Shown: piece by piece, positions 27,526 through 35,636 of the stretch
Layout of the letters: every line of letters starts with the position of its first letter
Numbering within the stretch: the stretch's first letter is position 1
Source of the DNA: Vibrio sp. HA2012
Lineage (GTDB): Bacteria > Pseudomonadota > Gammaproteobacteria > Enterobacterales > Vibrionaceae
Direction of reading: 5' to 3'
Assembly: GCF_002812955.1 (NCBI RefSeq)
Contig: NZ_PFXK01000002.1
Span: 124,001 to 188,000, forward strand
Length of the DNA stretch: 64,000 bases
Notes under the pieces: model-generated
Told to the model about the DNA's origin: nothing
What the model saw: the letters and a program-made list of their open reading frames with translations, nothing else
Databases searched by the model: none
Position numbers and translations under genes: made by a program

Positions 27526-28943
27526 TGAAAAGTACACTAGAACAAACCACTCTTGCCGTTTTATTCGGTAACCGGAATTTTTTTCCAAGTTATCTTCTGG
27601 ATGAAGCGCGTCAACAGATCCAAACTCTTTTTGAAGAGATGGGTATCCGGGCTATTATGCTGACGGACAAGCAAACACCGTATGGTGGTGTTGAAACATA
27701 TCAGGACGCCAAAGTTGCGGCAGAAATGTTGAAAGAATATAAGAATGAAATTCAGGGGGTAGTGGTTGCATTGCCTAATTTTGGTGATGAGAAGGCCGTC
27801 GCCGATTCACTTCGTATGGCTGGTATGAACGTTCCGGTTCTTATTCAGGCGGAAGCGGATTCTCTGGATAAAATGGGATTGGCAACCCGACGTGACAGCT
27901 TCTGCGGTAAAATTTCTCTGTGTAATAACCTGCGTCAGTACGGAATTCCTTACACACTAACTACTCAGCATGTGTGTGAACTGAGTAGCGATATCTTTAA
28001 GCAGGATTTGGCGAAGTTCGAAAATATCTGTCGCGTGGTCGATAATATGAAAGGTTGTCGTGTCGGGGCGATTGGTGCTCGTCCATCCAGCTTTAACACG
28101 GTTCGTTATAGTGAAAAAATGCTGGAACGTATGGGGATCACGGTTGAGACCATTGACCTGTCTGAGATTTTCACCAGTGTGAATAACATAAAAGATGATG
28201 ATTTGCGGATCAATGAAAAATTAGTACTGCTGAAAGCTAATGCAGATACGAAAGATATTGCTGAAGATAAGCTTATTATCATGGCGAAACTGTTTGTGGT
28301 GATTAGCCAGTGGATCACTGAAAACGACATAGATACAACGGCTATTCAGTGCTGGACGTCGCTGCAGCAGACTTTGGGTGTGAATGTCTGCTCAATTATG
28401 AGTGTAATGTCTGGTCAACTGATTCCTAGCGCTTGCGAAGTGGATGTGATGGGGGCTCTGTCAATGTACGCATTATCTATGGCTTCTCAGAAGCCAGCCT
28501 CCATCGCTGACTGGAACAATAACTTTGGTGATGATCGTGATAAGTGTGTATTGTTCCACTGCGGCAACTTCGCAACATCAGAGTTGGATAACCCGTTCAT
28601 GAGTACGGCCGATATTATTGGTACTACGGTAGGTTGTGGTAACACTTGTGGTGCGATTAACGGACGAATGAAAGCTGGCCCTCTTACTTATTTCCGTCTG
28701 TCTACTGATGATTTTTCCGGCAAAGTGAAAGCGTATGTCGGAGAAGGCCGTTTTGTGGATGATGAGCTGGATACTGTGGGGTGCCGGGCGGTGGTACAGG
28801 TTAACGCGCTGGAGGGGCTTCTTGCCCATATCTGTACAGAAGGTTTTGAGCATCATGTTGCTTTGAATCATTCTGCTACGGGTGATGTATTGTATGAAGC
28901 ATTTACTAAGTATTTGGGTGTCGATTGTTATCAGCACAGTTAA
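27525..28943 (+). CDS. Fucose/arabinose-isomerase-like protein, probable D-apiose isomerase
   Basis: This 472-residue protein belongs to the L-fucose/L-arabinose isomerase fold. The N-terminal part shows QGVVVALPNFGDEKAVADSL. Central segments include KGCRVGAIGARPSSFNTVRYSEKM and SLQQTLGVNVCSIMSVMS. The acidic residue in IPSACEVDVMGAL and the His in VLFHCGNF lie where the family places its metal ligands, and VGCGNTCGAINGRMKAGPLTYFRL closes the domain. It is neither rhamnose isomerase nor a full-length FucI (about 590 residues). In an operon with a ketose kinase and transketolase it is the candidate aldose-to-ketose isomerase for D-apiose. The assignment is inference from context. Confidence 0.75.
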   Translation: MKSTLEQTTLAVLFGNRNFFPSYLLDEARQQIQTLFEEMGIRAIMLTDKQTPYGGVETYQDAKVAAEMLKEYKNEIQGVVVALPNFGDEKAVADSLRMAGMNVPVLIQAEADSLDKMGLATRRDSFCGKISLCNNLRQYGIPYTLTTQHVCELSSDIFKQDLAKFENICRVVDNMKGCRVGAIGARPSSFNTVRYSEKMLERMGITVETIDLSEIFTSVNNIKDDDLRINEKLVLLKANADTKDIAEDKLIIMAKLFVVISQWITENDIDTTAIQCWTSLQQTLGVNVCSIMSVMSGQLIPSACEVDVMGALSMYALSMASQKPASIADWNNNFGDDRDKCVLFHCGNFATSELDNPFMSTADIIGTTVGCGNTCGAINGRMKAGPLTYFRLSTDDFSGKVKAYVGEGRFVDDELDTVGCRAVVQVNALEGLLAHICTEGFEHHVALNHSATGDVLYEAFTKYLGVDCYQHS

Positions 28944-29018
28944 TTTAAGATAAGAGCCGCTGACTTTAGGAAAAGAAAGATACTCTGGCACTTAAATTGG
29001 TTTGGTAGCGTTGAGTTT

Positions 29019-29049
29019 GGCTGATCATATACCCGGATCAGCCTTTTTT
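29019..29049 (+). terminator. Intrinsic terminator of the catabolic operon
   Basis: GGCTGATC (29019-29026) pairs with GATCAGCC (29036-29043), followed by six T residues. It separates the isomerase from the regulator gene. Confidence 0.88.
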
Positions 29050-29123
29050 ATTCTCAATAGTGATGAATTTATATGCGAAGCTGAATATACTTACCAGAGT
29101 CTGGTGTTAATTGTACAAATTGT

Positions 29124-30080
29124 TTGAAGGTGAATATGTTAAAGCGCGATGAGCAACGTTTATTGGTGAAGATTGCTACGCTGTATTATGACGAAAGTAA
29201 AAAACAGTCAGAAATAGCTAAACAGCTTGATTTGTCACAGTCCTTTGTTTCTCGTGCTTTATCTCGTTGTACTAAGGAAGGTATTGTCAAAATTAGTATT
29301 GTTCAGCCGAGTAATGTGTACCTTGATATTGAATCCCGGTTGCAAAACCAGTATTCGTTGGCACAGGCTATTGTTGTTGATGTTGCTAAAGACTCCGATG
29401 ACAGCCAGATTAAACGTGCTATTGGTTCAGCTGCTGCTCATTATCTACAGACATCGTTGCCTGCTAATGCGTTAGTTGGGGTTTCTTCCTGGAGTGGAAC
29501 TATTCGTGAAATGGTTGAGCAATTACATCCTTTAAGCATAAAAGCCGAAGGTGTGGTACAGCTGCTGGGTGGTGTTGGTATTAATGGCAATGCACAAGCA
29601 TCCATGTTAACTCACTCGCTGGCCGGATTGCTTAATTGTAAACCTTATCTGCTGCCATCACAGAGTATTGAACGAACAGTAGATTATAAAAATAGTCTGC
29701 TTAGTACTGAAGAAGTCAGCTCGGTAGTGAATATGTTCGGTCGGGTAGATATTGCTCTGATGGGAATAGGGATGTTAGAGCCGTCACAATTACTAAAAAC
29801 TTCAGGTAACTACTATCAAGAAGAAATGTTAGAAGAATTGGCGAAGCGGGGAGCTGTTGGAGATATTTGTCTGCATTATTTTGATATCAATGGCAAACCA
29901 GTACTTTCTCCCGATGAAGATCCTGTTATCGGCATGGAACTGGAGCTGGTTAAACATTGTCCCAGAGTTGTCGCACTTGCTGGTGGTCTTGAAAAAACAC
30001 AGGCAATTAAAGGTGCTCTTAATGGTGGATATGTGGACATCTTGATTGTTGATTGTCATACAGCAGTACAATTACTCTGA
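29124..30080 (+). CDS. SorC-family transcriptional regulator of the second sugar locus
   Basis: This is a 318-residue regulator. The N-terminal helix-turn-helix reads KKQSEIAKQLDLSQSFVSRALSRCTKEGIVKI (with helices at about residues 22-45). The rest is the sugar-phosphate-isomerase-like SorC effector domain, with VGVSSWSGTIREMVEQL, VQLLGGVGINGNAQ and VDIALMGIGMLEPS. Such proteins usually sense the phosphorylated sugar of their pathway. It is downstream of, and separated by a terminator from, the operon it probably controls. Its own upstream region has CTGAATATA, the same arm found in palindromes before the importer and transketolase genes. Confidence 0.88.
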   Translation: MKVNMLKRDEQRLLVKIATLYYDESKKQSEIAKQLDLSQSFVSRALSRCTKEGIVKISIVQPSNVYLDIESRLQNQYSLAQAIVVDVAKDSDDSQIKRAIGSAAAHYLQTSLPANALVGVSSWSGTIREMVEQLHPLSIKAEGVVQLLGGVGINGNAQASMLTHSLAGLLNCKPYLLPSQSIERTVDYKNSLLSTEEVSSVVNMFGRVDIALMGIGMLEPSQLLKTSGNYYQEEMLEELAKRGAVGDICLHYFDINGKPVLSPDEDPVIGMELELVKHCPRVVALAGGLEKTQAIKGALNGGYVDILIVDCHTAVQLL

Positions 30081-30142
30081 TATGAGTGAAACAGCAGGAT
30101 AAAATCTTAGTGGTGTATCTGTTTAATTAGTTGAAATGGTAA

Positions 30143-30162
30143 TGCAGCAGGTTATTGCTGCA
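30143..30162 (+). repeat. Short hairpin upstream of the extra ribB
   Basis: TGCAGCA-GGTTAT-TGCTGCA lies 16 bases before the ribB ATG and could influence its translation. Its 16-base core CAGCAGGTTATTGCTG recurs exactly at 52355-52370. It is not an FMN riboswitch. Confidence 0.4.
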
Positions 30163-30178
30163 CGGGAAATGAGTTTTT

Positions 30179-31264
30179 ATGCAACTGGATAGAATTGAAG
30201 ATATTATCGAAGATATTCGCCTCGGTAAGATGGTTATCCTTATGGATGACGAAGACAGAGAGAATGAAGGGGATATACTGATTGCTGCTGAAAAAATAAC
30301 GGCGGAACATATTAACTTTATGGCAAAAGAGGGCAGAGGGCTAATTTGCCTGACTATAACGGAAGCGCGGGCTCGAAGCCTTAATCTGGCTCCTATGGTA
30401 AAACATAATACGGAACAGTTTGGCACTAACTTTACGGTATCCATTGAGGCGGCAGAAGGTGTATCTACAGGTATCTCTGCTGCCGACCGTGCGATGACCA
30501 TTGCAGCCGCTGTTGCTGTGAATGCAAAGGCTGCTGATTTAGTTTCTCCGGGTCATGTTTTTCCGATCATTGCTCGTGAAGGTGGTGTACTGGTTCGTGC
30601 CGGGCACACCGAAGCCGGGTGTGACCTGGCTCGTCTGGCTGGTCTGGAGCCTGCGTGTGCGATTGTTGAGGTGCTTAATCCTGACGGTACTATGGCTCGT
30701 CGCCCACAGTTAGAAGAGTTTGCAAAGCAGCACGGTATCAAGCTTGGAACTATCGCTGATCTGATTAAATATCGTTTAGAGACTGAGTCTGTCGTAACAC
30801 GGGTCAGAGAGCAACAGTTAGAGACTGAGTTTGGCATATTTGATTTGGTGACATATCAGGACTCGATCGATGGCTGTTATCATTATGCTATGACGCAATC
30901 TGGTATGGATATCTGCAAAGCAGAACCGACGCTAGTTCGTGTCCATACATTAAATACATGGGTTGACCTTTTTCATGTTAAGAGCAGTAACTGGTCGATG
31001 ACTTCGGCATTGAAGAAAATTGCTGATGAAGGTGGTGTCTTTGTCTTTATCAGTAAAGTATTGCCTCAGGGAAATATTGATATTTTTGCCCCAGAGATAG
31101 TCAATAAACCTGTTGCACCGACTCGTTCTCAGGAAGTTGGTATTGGTTCACGGATCCTGCAGGATCTTGGAGTGGGAAAAATAAAGTTATTATCATCTTC
31201 TGTTAAACATTATCATTCTCTCTCAGGGTTTGGTCTGGAAGTAATTGAATATATTAAACAATAA
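30179..31264 (+). CDS. ribB: RibB with degenerate GTP cyclohydrolase II-like domain (extra copy type)
   Basis: This is a 361-residue protein. Residues about 1-205 form a complete 3,4-dihydroxy-2-butanone-4-phosphate synthase: LMDDEDRENEGD (acid loop and metal site), GVSTGISAADRAMTI and GHVFPIIAREGGVLVRAGHTEA. That reaction turns ribulose 5-phosphate into the four-carbon unit of riboflavin plus formate. Residues about 210-361 follow the RibA fold, but the zinc-binding cysteines (CxC and upstream Cys) are absent; RVHTLNTWVDLFHVKSSN occupies their place. GTP cyclohydrolase activity is therefore unlikely. Such RibBA forms are common in gammaproteobacteria. Why it sits after a pentose locus is unclear. 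No FMN riboswitch fits in the 98-base upstream gap. Confidence 0.88.
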   Translation: MQLDRIEDIIEDIRLGKMVILMDDEDRENEGDILIAAEKITAEHINFMAKEGRGLICLTITEARARSLNLAPMVKHNTEQFGTNFTVSIEAAEGVSTGISAADRAMTIAAAVAVNAKAADLVSPGHVFPIIAREGGVLVRAGHTEAGCDLARLAGLEPACAIVEVLNPDGTMARRPQLEEFAKQHGIKLGTIADLIKYRLETESVVTRVREQQLETEFGIFDLVTYQDSIDGCYHYAMTQSGMDICKAEPTLVRVHTLNTWVDLFHVKSSNWSMTSALKKIADEGGVFVFISKVLPQGNIDIFAPEIVNKPVAPTRSQEVGIGSRILQDLGVGKIKLLSSSVKHYHSLSGFGLEVIEYIKQ

Positions 31265-31272
31265 ATGATTAT

Positions 31273-31302
31273 CCATCTCACTAATAATGATTAGTGAGAT
31301 GG
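31273..31302 (+). terminator. Perfect hairpin after ribB
   Basis: CCATCTCACTAAT (31273-31285) and ATTAGTGAGATGG (31290-31302) form a 13-bp perfect stem with a 4-base loop. It is followed by TATATATATTC rather than a pure T run, so it is a probable terminator. The following bases to 31530 are very AT-rich and hold the promoter region of the next gene. Confidence 0.65.
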
Positions 31303-31530
31303 TATATATATTCTTATAGGATAAGAAAATTAATTTCTTGCCCGGAAAAATTCAACATCACATAGATTGTTAAATATTATTATTGATTTTTTATCTGCCT
31401 GTAGTGAAAATTAATTTGAATTATAATAATAAAAAAGAGGTCTATAATAAGAAGAATCAGGCCTTGATATGTATACAATATTATTGTGAGAATTTATTAT
31501 TTTACATATGATTATGTTCGAAGGATAGTT

Positions 31531-32478
31531 ATGAAACCGCACTTGTATAAAGTACCAGACAATAAAAAAGTAAGAGTAATCATTGATACAGATGCTTATG
31601 CAGAAGGTGACGATCAATTTGCTATTGTACATGCATTATTAACGCCTAAATTCGATGTGGTTGGCATTATTGCTGAGCAATTCGGAGAAAATGGCAGCAT
31701 GGAGAAAAGCTACGATGAGATTATCAGAATTCTGACTTTAATGGAATTGGAAGATAAAATTCCGGTTTTTAGAGGAGCAGAAGAGGCTCTGGCCAATACA
31801 AATACAGCGAAAATATCTGACGGTGCAAAATTTATCGTAGAAGAAGCTTTAAAAATTGATGAACGTCCATTATTTGTACTTAATATTGGTGCAATTACCA
31901 ATTTAGCTTCTGCATATTTAATTAACCCAGATATTCAGGATAAACTACTTGCTGTATGGATTGGTGGCGGACCCTATCCGAAAGGACATATGGACTTTAA
32001 TTCTGCTAATGATATTAATGCTGTGAATATTATTATGGGTTCACAGATGGAATTATGGCAGATTCCTCTGACGGCTTATACCATGATGGAAGTTTCTTTC
32101 CATGAGTTATTTGACAGAGTAAGACCATGCGGAAATATTGGTCGTTATCTGGTTGATAATTTACTTCGTGTCAGCGATCTTGAATGTGCCTCAGGTTTTG
32201 ATGCTCTTCCTTTTGCCAGGAACAGTAGTAAGGCAGCAAAAACAATGATAATTCGTTCGGGAGAAGGGTGGTCTCTGGGGGATAATCCTGCTGTTGGAGT
32301 GCTTATTACGCCGCAGCTCAAAAATAGTGAAATAAGACCAGCTCAGTTTCTGAATTCAGATGGAAGTTACGGAGAATTTGTGGGTGAAGAACGTACAATT
32401 CGTGTACACCATAGCATTGACAGTCGGGTTATCCTTGAAGATATGTTTACAAAAATACGTTATCACTATGGTGAATAA
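31531..32478 (+). CDS. Nucleoside-hydrolase-like protein (IunH fold) in a glycoside locus
   Basis: This is a 315-residue protein. ATG at 31531 has AAGGAT 5 bases before it, while the frame extends 45 bases further up without a ribosome site. VRVIIDTDAYAEGDDQFAIVHALL (D19, D21, D27, D28) is the calcium-binding Asp cluster of inosine-uridine hydrolases, but with two extra residues and a Glu compared with the usual DTDPGIDDA. LNIGAITNLASA and the later Asp in GDNPAVGV (D251) also fit the fold. Classical members split ribonucleosides. This variant subgroup is found in plant-associated and polysaccharide loci. Here it may act on a furanoside, possibly apiofuranoside, but that is conjecture. No signal peptide is present. 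Confidence 0.82.
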   Translation: MKPHLYKVPDNKKVRVIIDTDAYAEGDDQFAIVHALLTPKFDVVGIIAEQFGENGSMEKSYDEIIRILTLMELEDKIPVFRGAEEALANTNTAKISDGAKFIVEEALKIDERPLFVLNIGAITNLASAYLINPDIQDKLLAVWIGGGPYPKGHMDFNSANDINAVNIIMGSQMELWQIPLTAYTMMEVSFHELFDRVRPCGNIGRYLVDNLLRVSDLECASGFDALPFARNSSKAAKTMIIRSGEGWSLGDNPAVGVLITPQLKNSEIRPAQFLNSDGSYGEFVGEERTIRVHHSIDSRVILEDMFTKIRYHYGE

Positions 32479-32538
32479 GGCAGGTATTGACATGGTATTT
32501 TAAGTAACGCCAGAACCTGCCGGTTATATATCCACCAT

Positions 32539-33453
32539 TTAATTTTCTAGTATTGGATAATCAAATGGTGGTTTTACATAATGTTCCGGCTCGCCGGGTT
32601 TTTGTGTTAATCCCAAAGTCTGCAGCCAGTGATAAAACTGTTCGATAAAATGATCGCTTGTCGTACCTTGTTTATGCATACCAAATCCGTGGTCTCCATT
32701 CACATAAAAATGCGCTTCCGGAAAATAGCCGGCACTCAGTAAGCTGGTATAAAAATCTCTGACATCGGTACCGACTAAGCGGTCATTCTGAGCGAATGCT
32801 AAGAAAAATGGTGGCAAAGCCTGTTCGCTATCTGCTGGCGGTAAATCGGGCTGGCTGCCAACATGAAAGGCTGGAGCACCGTAGATAGAGGCAACATAGT
32901 CTGGTCTTGCTGTCGTTTCTGCTGCTATGCCTAAGTTCGACACCAGATTTGCGCCAGCGGAAAAGCCGATTGCAGCGACGTTGTCCGGATTGATAGCATA
33001 TCGGGATGCATTCTGGCGAATAAGTTCAAGGGCTCGGAAGCCATCTTCAATAGCCGGCTGGCCGGCAACAGACATAGGAAATTCATCCATGCGTGGAAAA
33101 ACAAGCTCTTGTATGTGTTCATCGCGTAGATGAACAAGACGATATTTTAGGACAAAGGCAGCAATACCTCGTTCTGCCAGCCATTCTGCTACCTGTGTAC
33201 CTTCTGAATAAATAGACAGCAGGCGAAATGCCCCTCCGGGTGCAATTAATACGGCTGTACCGGTATTTTTTTCGGGAACGGGCAGGTAAGCAGTCAGTGA
33301 TGGTTGAGTAATATTGTAGATCATCTCTCCATCAGGAGTGATGCTTTCTGCTACAGGATGTTCCAGTTTTCCGGGCCAGTTATCCAGTGACGGAGATCCG
33401 TCAGGATAGAGTAAAACCGGAGTATGGATCTGGTAAAGTTCGGATTTTGACAT
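32539..33453 (-). CDS. Alpha/beta-hydrolase carbohydrate esterase
   Basis: This 304-residue serine esterase is of the acetyl-xylan-esterase / BD-FAE-like type. LIAPGGAFRLLS (about residues 71-82) gives the oxyanion hole, GFSAGANLVS the nucleophile Ser, FAQNDRLV the acid Asp and GDHGFGMH the catalytic His, all in the proper order. There is no signal peptide, so it acts in the cytoplasm. It lies 20 bases downstream of a GH43 gene on the same strand, and the two very likely form an operon removing acyl groups and furanosyl side chains from imported glycosides. The precise acyl group (acetyl, malonyl, feruloyl) cannot be told. Confidence 0.84.
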   Translation of the reverse strand: MSKSELYQIHTPVLLYPDGSPSLDNWPGKLEHPVAESITPDGEMIYNITQPSLTAYLPVPEKNTGTAVLIAPGGAFRLLSIYSEGTQVAEWLAERGIAAFVLKYRLVHLRDEHIQELVFPRMDEFPMSVAGQPAIEDGFRALELIRQNASRYAINPDNVAAIGFSAGANLVSNLGIAAETTARPDYVASIYGAPAFHVGSQPDLPPADSEQALPPFFLAFAQNDRLVGTDVRDFYTSLLSAGYFPEAHFYVNGDHGFGMHKQGTTSDHFIEQFYHWLQTLGLTQKPGEPEHYVKPPFDYPILEN

Positions 33454-33473
33454 TATATTTTCCTTGTATTGAG

Positions 33474-35120
33474 TTATGAATATGTTGGCTTATATTCGAA
33501 GAATTCGAATCTGGCGGTATTAGAACTGACCATATTGTTACTGGTTGCATATAATCCAATATAATTTCCAACAAAACCACCGGCAGCTCCAACACTAAGA
33601 AATTTGGAATCAATACTCCCCGTGAGCATTTTTTTCTCAGAGTTTTTTTCTGTGTAGTAAAAGTCATATATACCATCAGTAACATTAACAGAAAGACTTA
33701 GTTCATCTCCGTCAAACGGAACTTTTGCCAGCTCTTTTTCTATATTTTTATAGTTAAAATCATGAGTGTCAGAATTCAGATTTCTTTTTGAATAGCATTT
33801 AACTAATACAAGAATCGTGCTACCGCTTTCTCGAGTTATATAGTATCTAAACTGATGATTTGAATTCTGAACAATAGCTATACCGGCTTCTTCATCCATA
33901 CTTTCAGGGGTGAATACAATATGGCTTATAACTGAATAGCTATGATGTTGAATACGTCGGCCTATAAATGCTGGACAATCATCAATAAAAGTCGTTTTAT
34001 CTGTGTGTTTTTTATATTCAAAAGATGGACAAGTTAAATGGTCGAGCAATGTTTGTGTTTTTAGTTTTATCGTTATCCCATTCTGTTTGTTTTCGAAATA
34101 CCAAAAAGGAACGCGGGGGGTTCTTATAAAATTCCACTCATTGCTAAGTTCTCTACTGGCAAAAGTATCCCGCGGATAGTCAATGTAAGCCTTTGCGGGG
34201 AGAGGTGTATCTTTATCCAAGAAAAGGTTTACGCAACCTATCCCGGGAGCAATAACTGGCCATCCATCTTCCCAGATAACATCGGTAATAAATGTTTCCC
34301 TGCCAAGATTAATTGAACCATGGCAGGGACGGCATCCTAAAGTAACCATATACCAGTCGTTTTTTGATGTTTGGATAAGATCACCATGTCCAATATTGGT
34401 GATGGGATGTGATTTTCCTAAGTGACGGTGAGTCAATATAGGATTGGCTGGATTAGAAATATATTTACCCATGATGTTATTACTGCGGGCAATAGTTATT
34501 GAATGATACTGTTCGGTTCCTCCTTCAGAAATCATCAGATAATAATATTCATCTCTTTTATAGAGATGGGGAGCCTCTACAAACATGGCATTTTTCATTG
34601 CCCCATCCCACAAGACCTTCTGCGTTCCGATGAGTGTTAGTGATAAAAGATCGAGTTCCTGTATCCATATTTCGTGATCACCAAAATATTGTGCATCTTT
34701 CTTTGTTCGGGTTCCGGTGACATATACCCGGCCATCATCATCAAAAAATAGAGAAGGGTCGATTCCCGGTGCGTCTGGTAGCCAGACAGGATCACTCCAT
34801 GGTCCGGATGGGTTTTTGGAATAAACGAGAAAATTCCCTCCATATGTCATATTGGTAGTAATGACATAGAATATACCGTCATGGTGACGGATTGTTGGTG
34901 CAAATATGCCGCCAGAATAATTGCTGCCATCAAGGTTCAGTTGACTTGGACGCTCTAGTACATGGCCTAGCTGTGTCCAGTTGACCAGGTCTTTACTATG
35001 GAAAATAGGAATTCCGGGAAAGAATGCAAAGCTAGAAGTAATCAAATAGTAGTCATCATTAACCCGGCAGATTGATGGATCTGGATAAAACCCGGGCAGA
35101 ATTGGATTTATGTTATTCAT
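33474..35120 (-). CDS. GH43-family glycosidase (arabinofuranosidase/xylosidase type)
   Basis: This is a 548-residue five-bladed beta-propeller enzyme plus a C-terminal beta-sandwich. It is drawn from the internal ATG at 35120, where homology begins (NNINPILPGFYPDPSICRV); the frame extends 36 bases further with no better ribosome site. The inverting GH43 acids are visible: Asp in YPDPS, the pKa-modulating Asp in PGIDPSLFFDDDGRVYV, and the acid Glu in VEAPHLYKRDEYYYL. The C-terminal part (from about residue 310) resembles the DUF1349-like sandwich of GH43 xylosidase/arabinofuranosidase members. There is no signal peptide. It is richer in A+T than the rhamnose genes. Its substrate is a beta-xyloside, arabinofuranoside or related furanoside. 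Confidence 0.87.
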   Translation of the reverse strand: MNNINPILPGFYPDPSICRVNDDYYLITSSFAFFPGIPIFHSKDLVNWTQLGHVLERPSQLNLDGSNYSGGIFAPTIRHHDGIFYVITTNMTYGGNFLVYSKNPSGPWSDPVWLPDAPGIDPSLFFDDDGRVYVTGTRTKKDAQYFGDHEIWIQELDLLSLTLIGTQKVLWDGAMKNAMFVEAPHLYKRDEYYYLMISEGGTEQYHSITIARSNNIMGKYISNPANPILTHRHLGKSHPITNIGHGDLIQTSKNDWYMVTLGCRPCHGSINLGRETFITDVIWEDGWPVIAPGIGCVNLFLDKDTPLPAKAYIDYPRDTFASRELSNEWNFIRTPRVPFWYFENKQNGITIKLKTQTLLDHLTCPSFEYKKHTDKTTFIDDCPAFIGRRIQHHSYSVISHIVFTPESMDEEAGIAIVQNSNHQFRYYITRESGSTILVLVKCYSKRNLNSDTHDFNYKNIEKELAKVPFDGDELSLSVNVTDGIYDFYYTEKNSEKKMLTGSIDSKFLSVGAAGGFVGNYIGLYATSNNMVSSNTARFEFFEYKPTYS

Positions 35121-35313
35121 ATTGGCAGACTTATAAGTAAGACATTCATGAATCATAGAGTATCAATGATATATATGATTTTTTTCATAAAACTGTTCAG
35201 GTTTTTAATAAATCTTCTTAATAAAGATTGTTAATAAATTAGCCAGCTAATGCAGGCAAAGGCTGGAAGTGACATTATTTATCCATAGCACAATAAATAA
35301 AATAGATTTAATC

Positions 35314-35329
35314 TGTGATTATGATCACG
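35314..35329. promoter_or_regulatory. CRP-type binding site
   Basis: TGTGA-TTATGA-TCACG matches the CRP consensus TGTGA-N6-TCACA in 9 of 10 arm positions. Confidence 0.7.
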
Positions 35330-35343
35330 AACGTGCCTCGTGT

Positions 35344-35359
35344 TGTGATTGTTCTCACA
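35344..35359. promoter_or_regulatory. CRP-type binding site, perfect arms
   Basis: TGTGA-TTGTTC-TCACA matches the CRP consensus exactly; its centre is 30 bases from the neighbouring site, about three helical turns. Confidence 0.75.
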
Positions 35360-35636
35360 GTTACTGATTATGATAGAAAATGATAAAAAAGTGAAAAAAA
35401 AAGGACAATACGCTTCTTGGCTATCGATATAATAAAAATACATGATAAAAATATGGATGGAGGTCAAGTTAAACAATAAATTATTTTCGTGTTATCTGTT
35501 TATTTATATTTAAGCATTAGCAGTTGAGTTTATTGTCTGTCTTTTATTAAAGATAGGAATTCTTATTGTCTAATAATAATAAACAAATCTTATAAAAATA
35601 AAGTACAATCTATGTGATAACAATCAAGGGGTTCTT

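Larger units (their letters stand above)
35121..35636. promoter_or_regulatory. AT-rich divergent promoter region between GH43 and porin
   Basis: About 516 bases with no gene. Two CRP-type palindromes sit at its middle (35314-35329 and 35344-35359), placed to serve both divergent genes. A third, weaker TGTGATAACAATCAAG occurs at 35613-35628, just before the porin ribosome site. The rest is poly-A/T rich. Confidence 0.6.

Noticed and set aside
30081..30178. FMN riboswitch before ribB
   Set aside because: The gap is 98 bases and shows only one short hairpin; the conserved multi-helix FMN aptamer does not fit.
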